Part shown: positions 11,236 through 20,420 of the stretch, in pieces
Layout: every line of letters starts with the position of its first letter
Position numbering within the stretch: the first letter of the stretch is position 1
NCBI GenBank assembly: GCA_958295665.1
Contig: OY282560.1
Span: 39,474,590-39,538,589 of the forward strand
From: Tipula vernalis
Lineage: Eukaryota; Arthropoda; Insecta; Diptera; Tipulidae
Direction: 5' to 3'
DNA: 64,000 nt
Made by a program: the position numbers and the translations under genes
Notes under the pieces: model-generated
What the model saw: the letters and a program-made list of their open reading frames with translations, nothing else
Told to the model about the DNA's origin: nothing
Database searches by the model: none

Positions 11236-11389
11236 AAGTGTTTGCGTTTGAATAATGCTGTTTATACCAGTTTCTTCGTGTGTTGATAGGATGGCTTCAT
11301 GTACTTGTGCATTCAAACGATGGTCGTTTTTGGTTGAGTTTTGCTCTGATATACCATGCAACGATGTATGATGTTTTCTGTAACACTGT

Positions 11390-12464
11390 TAAAATCGTGC
11401 TCGTGATCTGCAGATGAGAACTCTATGGTTCCCATTTAAACAATTAAAGCACCTATTCTTACCTTTTATTGCCTCTGACCTTTAATCCACGAACATTCCT
11501 TTATATAGATCACAATCGTAAATCCGGTATCCATCTTGTTTACAAATCGAACAAGTTGCTCCTGATGTTCCTGAGGATGTATCGATAGCGTATGCTCGTG
11601 TTGTTGGCGGTCGGCTTGATTGGATCTTTTTGGTATAGCCCTTTAATGAATCAATCATGTCTATTCGCTTAACAAGGAATGAATGTCTCTGCTACCTCTT
11701 GCGCCCAAAGAGATCTGGTTTCACTGCCTAGCTTATTTATTGCTATGTATTTTAGCCAAGGATCCCATTTTTCAGCATTTGAGTCTAGTGCTTTGAGTCC
11801 TCTAATTGACTCATCTAATGCATTCGGCAGTTTTCTAATATTTCCCGCATTCGGTTGCAATATGCTTGGCTGCTCCATATACGTTTTGATGAAAGCATTA
11901 ATCTTATGATGCTTCTTATCGTATCTCTGGATTATTAGTTTCTGGAACGCCTCGTTGTAATTAGCATCCGTTACTGGAAGATGCCGAATGAATGATGCTG
12001 CCTCTCCCTTCAATTCGCCGTCAGCCCGCTTCTTTCGTGGATGGTTGAGGTATACATATCGAAGAATGACTGCCATTCCATATAATCTCCATCGAATGTT
12101 GGAATGCTAATTTTTGCTAACAGAACTATTGAAAACTTCAATAGATTGCTGCTGCGTAAAGCTAATCGTGTGGTCTAGTGGCTGTGCTTTCGGAACTGTA
12201 ACGGTTTTGCGTTTAACAGCGTTCAAGGCTGCCAAGAACTGTATAATAATTATCTTCAAATTCAGATATATCGGACTTGACTTCGTCGTCTATATCCAGC
12301 ATTGCTCTCTCGATCGTTTGGAAATCTAATAATAGTTTTTGCGCTCTTTCCTGTTTTACATAAATTTTATCTAAACTGGCATTTTCCAAATTCCCTTTTA
12401 CAAACGTGAGCAGCTTCGTCAATGATCCTTTAATTATAGCTCGTTGTTTCTTTAAACTTTCCAT
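11390..12464 (-). pseudogene. BEL/Pao gag
   Basis: It starts on minus at the ATG at 12,464 with M-E-S-L-K-K-Q-R, a usual BEL gag opening. It continues in a second frame (12,076-11,669) with L-K-G-E-A-A, L-P-V-T-x2-N-Y and Q-R-Y, the DUF1759-like capsid region. Two zinc knuckles follow near 11,560-11,390: C-S-I-C-K-Q-D-G-Y-R-I-Y-D-C (the histidine position is tyrosine) and C-F-N-C-L-N-G-N-H-R-V-L-I-C. Stops and frameshifts separate the parts. Confidence 0.82.
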
Positions 12465-12666
12465 TGTGATGGAGTGTCACCGTATAAATGCCGTTACTGA
12501 TTATGTTTACTCTAACTTTAATTAACGAATAACGACACTTTTAAGCTCTTATTCACTGGTAAGTATATAGTTTATTTAATCGCAAGGCGCGTGTAATGTA
12601 ATTCGAGTATGGACGGAAATCAACAACAAACGTTCTAAAAGTTTACGATCTGCGTCATATAAGGCG

Positions 12667-13264
12667 ATGTCCAACAAAAATCAGTACCATGGACAAAATA
12701 GTGCAAACAAAGGCAAGATAGAATGGCGGAATAATATTCCAAGCAAAGTGGGTCAAATCAAAGGAAGCACCAAAATCGAATCAAATCAGACTATGCCAAA
12801 AGTGCCGAACGGGTTGATATGTTACACTTGCAAAATACATGAAATTAGCGCACATTAATGGTAAACCGCTTCAGTGTTTTATCGATTTAGGAAGTAGTGT
12901 CACATTGATGCGAAAAGGTGATGCCAATCACTTAAGTATCACTTATTTCGCAAATGGATTCCCACCCGTAATGTGTTATGGCGGCGGAAAGGTGGTACCA
13001 TGTGGCATATTTACGTGTAAATTACAAATAGATGGTGTTGAATCAAAATGCGATGTTAAGGTGGTTCCAGATGAGTCTCAGAGTTTTTCGTTATTGGTTG
13101 ATTATCAGTTTACTGAACAACCACACATTAAGATTGTTAGCGACCAACAAGGATTGCATATCAGCAATGATGATAGCCAAGTTTATGAAGTAGTGCACGA
13201 CGAAATATATAGAAGCAATATTCGAGCTTTAGAAGATATAACGAGCGGATTAAGGCGGAATTAG
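12667..13264 (+). pseudogene. Gypsy gag tail and aspartic protease
   Basis: The first piece (12,667-12,858) is basic and Asn/Lys-rich, ending in C-Y-T-C-K, the first half of a zinc knuckle. After a frame change, 12,839-13,264 carries the retropepsin fold: P-L-Q-C-F-I-D-L-G-S-S-V-T-L-M-R. The active-site triad, normally D-S/T-G, is D-L-G here, then G-G-G-K-V-V-P-C-G and S-L-L-V-D-Y. The aspartate and glycine remain, but the substitution and the frame breaks suggest decay. Confidence 0.75.
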
Positions 13265-13572
13265 AGACAATGGTGAGGCGATACCGAAATGCGTCGAGAA
13301 GAGTGACGGAAGAGGACAAACGGTAATACCGTATGTAAATTTAACAGATGTTGATATAGTCACCAAGAAAAATAAGCGAATTACCAGAGCGGAGAGGTGC
13401 AATGAAGCCGTGTATTTTGAGCGGAAAGACGACGATAACGAAGGGATGAAGGCTAATCGAGTAAGGGAAGCCATGATCAAAGAGGTGTCAACAGAATTAG
13501 TCGGTAAGAATTTTGATAAATTGCATAAACTATTGTTAAAGTATAGAGACCGAATCATGACAGGTTTGATAA

Positions 13573-13812
13573 ATGATCGTCGGCTTAACGAATAAGGCTG
13601 AGATGAAGCTTAGAATGACGGACGATGTACCAGTATATTTTAGACCGTATATTTTAGCATTCAATGAATGTGTAGGGGTTAGAAGTCTTATAGAGGACTT
13701 AAAGTTAGCTAATATTGTAGAATATTCAACATCGGATTGTGCTAGCCCAATTTTATTAGTTAGAAAAAAATCAGGCGAGTTACAAATGTGCGTAGAAGGA
13801 TTGAAGAATTAA
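13573..13812 (+). pseudogene. Gypsy reverse transcriptase N-terminal fragment
   Basis: Contains V-P-V-Y-F-R-P-Y, L-K-L-A-N-I-V-E-Y-S-T-S-D-C-A-S-P-I-L-L-V-R-K-K-S-G-E-L and Q-M-C-V-E. These are the fingers of a Gypsy RT, up to the strand that normally reads R-x-C-V-D-Y-R. The domain then stops. The YxDD palm motif is absent, so this is a deletion product. Confidence 0.82.
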
Positions 13813-13858
13813 AAGATGGTTTATTAGGTTATCCGAATTCACCTTTACGCTAGAGCAT

Positions 13859-15040
13859 ATGAAAGGTACTAATAATTTGGTCGCGGATGCGTTGAGTCGA
13901 TATCCTGTGTTGGATAGTGAGATTATGGACACAAGTTACGGAATTGATTTAAATTTGGATTGGATAGCGGCTTTACAGCGGACTGATGAAAAGATTTTGA
14001 AAATTAGGGATCTTCTTGAGTTGGTTGATGAAAAGACGTTCGAAAAGTATATAATGTACAAGTGTCGAGTATACCGAACGACCAAAAACAAGTGGCGTTT
14101 ATATGTTCCGCAAGATTGGTTATATGATGTAGTTCAGATACTGTCGGACATCAGGGAATATACAAGACCCTAGAAGATTTAAAGACGTCGTTTTATTTTC
14201 CAAGTATGCGATATTTTGTTGCTAGATATATAAATAGATGTATAAAATGTCTTTATAAAAAAAGAACCAGTGGTAAACAACCCGGATATTTTCATCCATA
14301 TGAAAAGGGAAGTGAACCTTTTGTGACAATCCACTATGATCACGTAGGCCCGTATGTATAAAGCAAAAATCACAATAAGTATGTAGGTGTAATTGTCGAC
14401 GGATTCAGTAAGTTCGTGATGCTTGGGGCTATATCGGATGTAAGTGCAGATAAATCGTTAGTGTTTTTAAGATTAGTTTTGAGTAATTACGGAAAACGAG
14501 ATGTATTGGTAACTGATCGGGGTACGGCGTTCACCGCGGCGAAATTTCAATCATCTTGTAAGTTAATGAATATTAGGTATGTAAAAAACGGCGAGCGGTA
14601 GTGTACGTTCAAATGGATAGGTAGAGATCGTAAATAAACAGGTGACAAAATGTTTGGCTAAAATTAGTTCAGGCACGGAGTGTATAGATTGGGAGGAAAA
14701 GCTAATGCAAGTGCAAATGGCTCTAAATAGTACGGTGCATAGTGTAACCAAGAAAGCTCCTTCAGAGCTTATATTTCGATATACATTCAGAAATTTGAAA
14801 GATTACGAATTAATGCAAGAAATGAAGCGTTTGAATAGAAAAATGTTAGAAGAGGGACGTATACTTGAAGAGAATAATGTGGCCGAATTATTAGATAAAA
14901 ATAGGGAACGAATAAAGCACGACTGTGAGAAGAAGCGAAAAAAACCAATGGAATTAAAATGTGGTGATTTAGTTATGGTGCATGCGCGGCAGCAGACAGT
15001 AGGGAACTTTTACCAACAAACAAGGGACCTTACGAAGTAG
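13859..15040 (+). pseudogene. Gypsy RNase H tail and integrase
   Basis: Opens with K-G-T-N-N-L-V-A-D-A-L-S-R-Y, the end of RNase H. Integrase follows: T-L-E-D-L-K and R-C-I-K-C (zinc finger, 14,170-14,250), the first aspartate in H-Y-D-H-V-G-P-Y (14,330), the second in V-T-D-R-G-T-A-F (14,515) and the glutamate in V-E-I-V-N-K-Q (about 14,620). The codon just before that last motif is TAG where the family has Q. A C-terminal domain with L-N-S-T-V-H, A-P-S-E-L-I-F and G-D-L-V-M-V-H ends near 15,040. At least two frame changes and two stops break it, though D-D-E is preserved. Confidence 0.85.
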
Positions 15041-15050
15041 TTAAATTTTA

Positions 15051-15532
15051 ATAATTCAAATATCTTAACTACATTTGATACACTCTTTAAACAATTAGTA
15101 GAACTAATAGATAAAATAAAAAAATATTTGCACTGCGTATGTATGTATATCAGTAAACCTGTCACTTGATTGAAATTTCATTTAACATTTTCCGACATTT
15201 AAATAAAAATTTAAAATATTGTTTTAAAATATTAATATACTAATAAATACAATTTAAAGTGGTAAAATATACTATTTTAAAATTTTCTAACAATTTAGTA
15301 TTGAAATTATACCCACAGGAAAACTTAACCACAAACTTGAATACCCTCCCTATCCACAAACTGGATAATTTTTATGTAAAATTTGATTCAAAGTTCCATG
15401 AACATTTAAAACAGCTAGATGCCCAATCACATAAATAGTGATTTGAGAAATATGCATAAACAGCAAAAAATCTAAACCACCTCCAAAAACTCCAGCCGAT
15501 AAACAGCGAACGTACAGACTAAAAAAAAATTA
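15051..15532. other. AT-rich gap between Gypsy relic and Helentron ORF
   Basis: No coding sequence and no LTR. The 5' terminus of the Helentron should lie in here, but I cannot fix it because no second copy is present. Confidence 0.35.
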
Positions 15533-16951
15533 ATGAGTGGAGAACAAAATCCGTCCAAGTCCGTCGTACCCGCAATTACTGCACAGTTGGCGCCATCAAG
15601 TCCTGATATGGGACCCACCATCATACAGCATGAAGCAGTCATCGAAACTGTACCATCTATGCCATCGAATAGAAAACGAAAAGCTGAAGAAAGTATCAAG
15701 GTATCGAGTAAATACAATCGTCAATTGAATAGACTGGAACAACGTTCAATAGAAGTTGATAATTTCGATGAAATCCGCCAACTTCCAAGCCAATCCGTAC
15801 AGTCTCCATACTTGTCCAATGATGAAATACAACAGGTATTGAATCAACAAATAGAAAATAGAGATTTATTGAGTCGATACAACCACAAAATCTTCATGAT
15901 GGTGATGATGGCGAGTATACAGAGTCAGTCATTGAAGATGAACAAATTGATAATGAAGATGATTTCAAGTTAGATGAGATTTTACTAGCAGAAGATAATT
16001 CAAGTCATCCATATAGCGGCTATCGTTTGCATCAATCAGCGTATAAACTATTCCAAAAGATGTTCGTGGAAAATAATTTTGGTCACATCTGTAATGTTTG
16101 TTATCGTCTATGGTTTTTAAATGATCTGAAAACTGGACGACTTGAAGATGAAAATCTCCTGAAACAAATTACGGTATGTCGAAATTTTATTTTTTATAAT
16201 TTATTTAACTAATACCTTAATTATTTTTGTCGCACAAAATTTTTTTGTTTAGACCTTTACTAACGTTGCTGACGTCAAGATGTGTAAGACTTGCAATGTC
16301 AGTGTTAAAAATGGCAAAATCCCGTCTTTGGCAACCTTCAATGGTTTTAAATATCCAGATAGACCAGCGTACTTACCAGAATTAGACATCATTGCTGAAC
16401 GATTTATATCACCGCGACTCCCTTTTATGCAGATACGTAGATTGCGGCATTTTAACGGTCAGTTCGCTATAACCGGGCCAATAATTAATGTACCTGTTTC
16501 AGTTAACAATATGATAAAGCTTTTACCCAGGCCACTAGATGGTGAAAAAGAAGATTTTTGTATTAATGTACACATCAAGAGAAAGCTTATTCATAGAACG
16601 AGTTATCTTCATGGGCTGGTTAGAAGATCTGTCATCAAACAATGGTTAACATATCTGGTCCAGACACCTTTATATAAGTATTTTGATATCAAAGTAGATG
16701 ATTCCTGGTTCACAACTAATGATAACATGATAATTGATTACACCGATTCTGCAGATCACATCATACCTGTTGACCCTGACTCTGCACAAACGCGAATACA
16801 TATTGATGAATTAAGTGAGCACATTACAATTGATGAAAGTCTTATAGCCCAACAGCAAACTCTTATGTTGAACGAAGATAGATTCTTTCACATTCATTTT
16901 ACGAGCTGGAATAACTCGACCGCGAGTATTTATAAAACGGCAACCTTCTGA
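15533..16951 (+). pseudogene. Helentron N-terminal region with DUF6570-like zinc-binding domain
   Basis: Three segments join into one reading. 15,533-15,890 is a Ser/Pro/Glu-rich leader with K-R-K-A-E-E, possibly a nuclear signal. After a frameshift near 15,890, an acidic stretch leads into Y-K-L-F-Q-K-M-F-V-E-N-N-F-G and C-N-V-C-Y-R-L-W-F. After the 79-bp intron (16,174-16,252) the frame resumes with C-K-T-C-N-V-S-V and G-K-I-P-S-L-A-T-F-N-G. It continues with L-P-E-L-D-I-I-A-E-R-F-I-S-P-R-L-P-F-M-Q-I and G-P-I-I-N-V-P-V. The two CxxC pairs could bind zinc. The region is typical of insect Helitron2-like proteins; its exact function is not known to me. The frame ends just past Q-Q-Q-T-L-M-L-N-E-D, where Rep should begin. 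Confidence 0.8.
16174..16252 (+). other. Putative spliceosomal intron in the Helentron ORF
   Basis: 79 bp with a GTATGTC donor and a T-rich tract ending TTTGTTTAG. Removing it joins ...K-Q-I-T to T-F-T-N-V... in phase 0 with the frame open on both sides, while the unspliced frame hits a stop at 16,210. Confidence 0.75.
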
Positions 16952-17753
16952 AAAGTGGCATAATTGTTTTAATCCTTTTATTCTTAACCTGGTTAGGTCT
17001 AACATAGATTTTCAATTCATCACTGAAGAATATTCATGCGCTCAGTATGTCGTTGATTAAATCAATAAGACAAACAGAGGAATTAACAATTTGCAACAGA
17101 AACTCGTTGAGATTATAAATGAGAATCCAGACTTTAATATCATCGCTGCAACCAAAAAACTTAGTGTTAACGTACTCAATAGTGTTGAAATGTCAAGTCA
17201 AGAAGCTGCTTGGGTTTTATTACGGGAACCCATGTCCAAGGCGTCGGTAGCTGTTGATTATATACCTACTTATTGGCCACAACATCGAGAACGAATCAGA
17301 ACAACTCTAAAGGAACTAGCACAACTTGATAATGATGATATACGCATATGGAAGGAGAATTGGTTTGATAAGTACGAAAAAAGACCCGATGAACTGGACC
17401 ACATCATTCTAGCCCAGTTTGTTTCTCGGTAAAATGTCACTGCTAAAGGAAATGTAAAATTACGGAAATCTCCTGTAATTATAAGATATTGAAGTTATGG
17501 CATGGGAAAAGAATTATCGGAATATAAGAGAGAAATAGTTACTCTATATATTCCTTTTAGGATTGAAGAAATTGATATTTTGGCAGACATGAAATTTGTA
17601 CGTATTTTTGATGAAAATGAAGCCGTTATAATGGAACGAAGAAAAGAATTCGAATCTAATTTAGATATTGCCAAAACTATGAAAATTTGTGCGCGATTAT
17701 GTCAGCAAGAAATTGAGCTCAAAGATTCACAGGATCATCAAGGATATTCCTGA
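16900..17753 (+). pseudogene. Helentron Rep domain C-terminus and linker, catalytic Tyr lost
   Basis: After the junction near 16,890, a new frame reads R-V-F-I-K-R-Q-P-S-E-K-W, F-N-P-F-I-L-N, N-I-D-F-Q-F-I and then C-A-Q-Y-V-V-D-stop-I-N-K. Helitron Reps carry two tyrosines spaced Y-x3-Y here. The first (17,046-17,048) is present; the second is TAA (17,058-17,060), one base from TAT. The HUH part upstream, which should occupy well over 100 codons, is not present in any forward frame between the DUF6570-like part and this piece. Downstream are M-S-S-Q-E-A-A-W-V-L-L-R-E-P-M-S and W-K-E-N-W-F-D-K-Y-E-K-R-P. Two more stops follow (17,430 and about 17,490), then E-Y-K-R-E-I-V-T-L-Y-I-P-F-R. It cannot nick DNA as it stands. 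Confidence 0.82.
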
Positions 17754-18650
17754 TCCATATCAACATCTTCTTCAAGATCCTCATTCAAGAGTCAACGATG
17801 ACGTAGTAGCAGCGACGATGAATAAGCTCGGAGCAATATGGAAAAAGAAAGATAACTTGATGGAGTCACAAGAATTTCTCCAGTTGATGAGAAAATCAAA
17901 CACGAAGCAATTTGAATTGGCACAACATATTATATGGTTATTAATTTCCACAAATCTACTTCCGTTACAACTATTTTTAACTGGTCCTGCTGGATGTGGG
18001 AAAACATTCCTCATTAAACTTATTATGGAAATTTGTAATCGATTTACCGATACGGATGGTTATTGTAACGCTTATCTTGCATGTGCATCTACAGGTAAGG
18101 CCGCAGTTGCTATAGGAGGCACGACTGTTCACACCGCATTCAAAATCACTCTTTCGAGTTTTCAAACACCATTATCAAACGAGGTCAAAGGCTTATATCG
18201 AACTTTTTTCAAATACGTCAAGATGATACTGATTGATGAAATCAGCATGATCGGGGGTGAAATGTTAGAACGTATTGATCTAAGACTAAAAGAAATAACA
18301 GGCAATTTTAATGCTGCTTTTGGTGGATTACATATAATTCTCATTGGTGATTTGAGGCAACTGCCACCTGTTAGAGCTACTCCCATTTGGAAACAAAAAG
18401 TCCAGCGAATCGATGGTCAGCAATTAAGGAGAGGAATTGCTTTTTATGAATTAAATGAAGTCATGCGACAAGAAAATGCTGAATTCTCATCACGTTGACA
18501 AAGATAGGTAACGAAGATCAATTGGATGAACAACAGTTGCAAATGGTTGAATCAAGGTTCTGTTCAGAGGTAGAAGCAGAAGAACGCTGTCCTAGTGGAA
18601 TGCGTTTATTCAATGACAACCATTCAGTTGATATTTATAATTTAAAAATG
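17689..18650 (+). pseudogene. Helentron PIF1-like helicase, N-terminal core
   Basis: Shifted one frame from the Rep part. Walker A is G-P-A-G-C-G-K-T (17,983-18,006, about residue 99), followed by A-C-A-S-T-G-K-A-A-V-A-I-G-G-T-T-V-H. Walker B is L-I-D-E-I-S-M (about residue 181), then G-G-L-H-I-I-L-I-G-D-L-R-Q-L-P-P-V. These are helicase motifs I, Ia, II and III of superfamily 1B PIF1 enzymes, which unwind DNA during rolling-circle transposition. The frame stops at 18,498, resumes shifted with L-T-K-I-G-N-E-D, and stops again at TAG near 18,650. The catalytic motifs themselves look intact. Confidence 0.88.
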
Positions 18651-18668
18651 TAGTGTTCATCTGATGAA

Positions 18669-20111
18669 ATGTCAAATTCAGTTGCTGATGACGAAATAAT
18701 AGGATGTGACGGTGATCGCGAAAAAGAAAGAGCTGCTAGAGAGAAGCTTCATAAGCTCAGTACAATCGACACAGGAGGATTAGCCTACGAAATTATTTTC
18801 GTTGTAGATAAGCCATACATGATAACAACCAACATCGATGTCGCTGACGGTTTAGCCAATGGAGCGGTTGGTAAATTGTCATTTGTTGAGTTGGGTGCTC
18901 AAAATGAAGTACTGCGAGTTTGGCTTCTATTTCTAAAAGGCGTTGGTGTTAAAGCTCGTGGAAAAATGACTAGTTATGCGAACGCAAAAGGAATCAGTAG
19001 AGATTTCGTTCCTATCAACCGTAGATCTGCAACAGTGCCTCTCAACCGAAATAAATCCATTCATGCTAAAAGAAATCATTTCCCACTCAAACCGGCTTGC
19101 GCGTTGACAATTCACAATTCGCAAGGAGGAACATTTGATGAAATTGTGTACAAATACAACAAGACACATTCGCAACCTTTGGTCTACGTGGCCTTATCCA
19201 GGGTCACGTCTCAAGAAGGCATTCATATTGTTTCTACTGATAACCGTCAACGTTTTTATCATGGTGGACAACGGAACAAAACAATGCTTGTTTTACGCCA
19301 AGAATTTATCAGGCTTTCTACTGTTAATCTTACAACAATTGATCAGGTTATACTAAATAAAATAAATGAAGGAAATATAATTCTTTTCTCGCTTAGTTGC
19401 CAAAGTCTCCAGGCGCATGCACGTGATCTCCGTGGTAACATTATACAGAAAGCACATATTTTAATTTTATCGCAAACATGGCTTCGCAATGAGGAATCGG
19501 TTGAAATTGAAAATTTCAGATGTATATCACAATATCGACGACCTGACATTACTCGAGGGGACGGGGTCGGCATTTATCAAAATGTTAACGATTCACACCA
19601 TGTACTTACTGGCAATAATGATACTTTCTTAAGGAATGCCCAGCACTTTAGCCAAACACAATTTAATTTGGGAGACATATGTGCAGCGAGATGTACTTTG
19701 CCTAACGGTAATCACATTATTGTCATCTCAATTTACATTTCGGTTAATCAAAAGGTTGATGATGTAATAGATTTCATTCATGAGACATTGTTAGCTTATA
19801 CAGAAAGTAGATCAAAACTACTGAAGAAACAGTATCATGTACTTCCACTCATACTTAGCGGCGATTTTAATATCGACTTTAATAAAGATGACGGATTGAG
19901 ATTAATACAGTTTTTAAAATCCGAACTTAATTTAGACATAATTTCCGATAGAATATTGGGGACAACGAGGCATGATACAACCATTGATGCGGTATTTTCA
20001 AGATTTTTGAACCAAATATCTACCAATGTTCATGTGTCGTATTTCAGTTACCATAAGCCTTTTGTCACAGTAATTAATAACGACAGCACTATTGATCTAA
20101 TTAATATGTAA
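18669..20111 (+). pseudogene. Helentron helicase C-terminus fused to EEP endonuclease
   Basis: A 480-codon open stretch, the longest in the window. Residues 1-210 complete the PIF1 helicase: N-I-D-V-A-D-G-L-A-N-G-A-V-G, then F-P-L-K-P-A-C-A-L-T-I-H-N-S-Q-G-G-T-F-D and P-L-V-Y-V-A-L-S-R-V-T-S. Residues from about 235 form an endonuclease/exonuclease/phosphatase domain: L-S-C-Q-S-L-Q-A-H, A-H-I-L-I-L-S-Q-T-W-L, G-D-G-V-G-I-Y and L-I-L-S-G-D-F-N-I-D near residue 397. G-T-T-R-H-D-T-T-I-D-A-V-F-S-R and a final Y-H-K-P follow. The last motif is S-D-H in most members, so the catalytic histidine context is altered or merely unusual. The fusion is the Helentron hallmark. Confidence 0.88.
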
Positions 20112-20369
20112 AATAGTAATAATAACTTAGATGATAATAAAAATAATTTATCAAACTTCCTAATGATATATTCATGTATATTATTTCAAATCTATTTTTG
20201 TAAAATGTTTGATGTATAATACTTTACCGAATAGTCATAATAAATGTAAATAGAAATAGAATAAAAATACATTATTTAGGTATTTTCATTGATTCGTTTA
20301 TTTACCATTTGATATGGTATTAATCTTTTTCTTAGACTAGTAAGCCTTTTTTGTGCCTATTTAGACAGT

Positions 20370-20420
20370 CGATCTGAAGGAGTAAACTCCAATCGTACGT
20401 CGGAGCTGACACACACAATT
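20370..20420 (+). repeat. Candidate Helentron 3' end hairpins
   Basis: GGAGTAAACTCC forms a 5-bp stem with a 2-base loop. The same ACTCC can instead pair with GGAG eleven bases further on. GCTGACACACAC and a T tract follow. Short terminal hairpins are expected at rolling-circle transposon ends, but no second copy confirms the boundary. Confidence 0.45.

Larger units (their letters stand above)
7319..12464 (-). mobile_element. BEL/Pao LTR retrotransposon relic, second copy
   Basis: In minus-strand order: gag (from 12,464), protease region, RT, RNase H and integrase ending near 7612. A purine-rich polypurine-tract-like run (GGGCGGCGGAA) and a candidate 3' LTR edge (TGTTAACG at 7557) come next. 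All Pao domains are represented, but frameshifts and stops cut the polyprotein into at least eight pieces. No 5' LTR is recognisable upstream of gag, where another Gypsy relic begins at about 12,662. Confidence 0.88.
12662..15050 (+). mobile_element. Ty3/Gypsy retrotransposon relic, lacking LTRs and most of RT
   Basis: Plus-strand order: end of gag, protease, the first part of RT, then directly the tail of RNase H and integrase. The centre of RT and most of RNase H are missing between about 13,810 and 13,859. No LTR is visible on either side. It abuts the second BEL relic on the left. Confidence 0.85.
15533..20420 (+). mobile_element. Helentron (Helitron2-type rolling-circle transposon), inactive
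   Basis: Successive plus-strand frames give an N-terminal DUF6570-like region, the end of a Rep domain, a PIF1-family helicase and a C-terminal endonuclease of the EEP/AP type. Rep-helicase plus C-terminal endonuclease marks the Helentron branch. At least three frameshifts, several stops and a deletion inside Rep make it defective. The right edge is placed at paired short hairpins ending near 20,420; the left edge is unknown. Confidence 0.85.
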
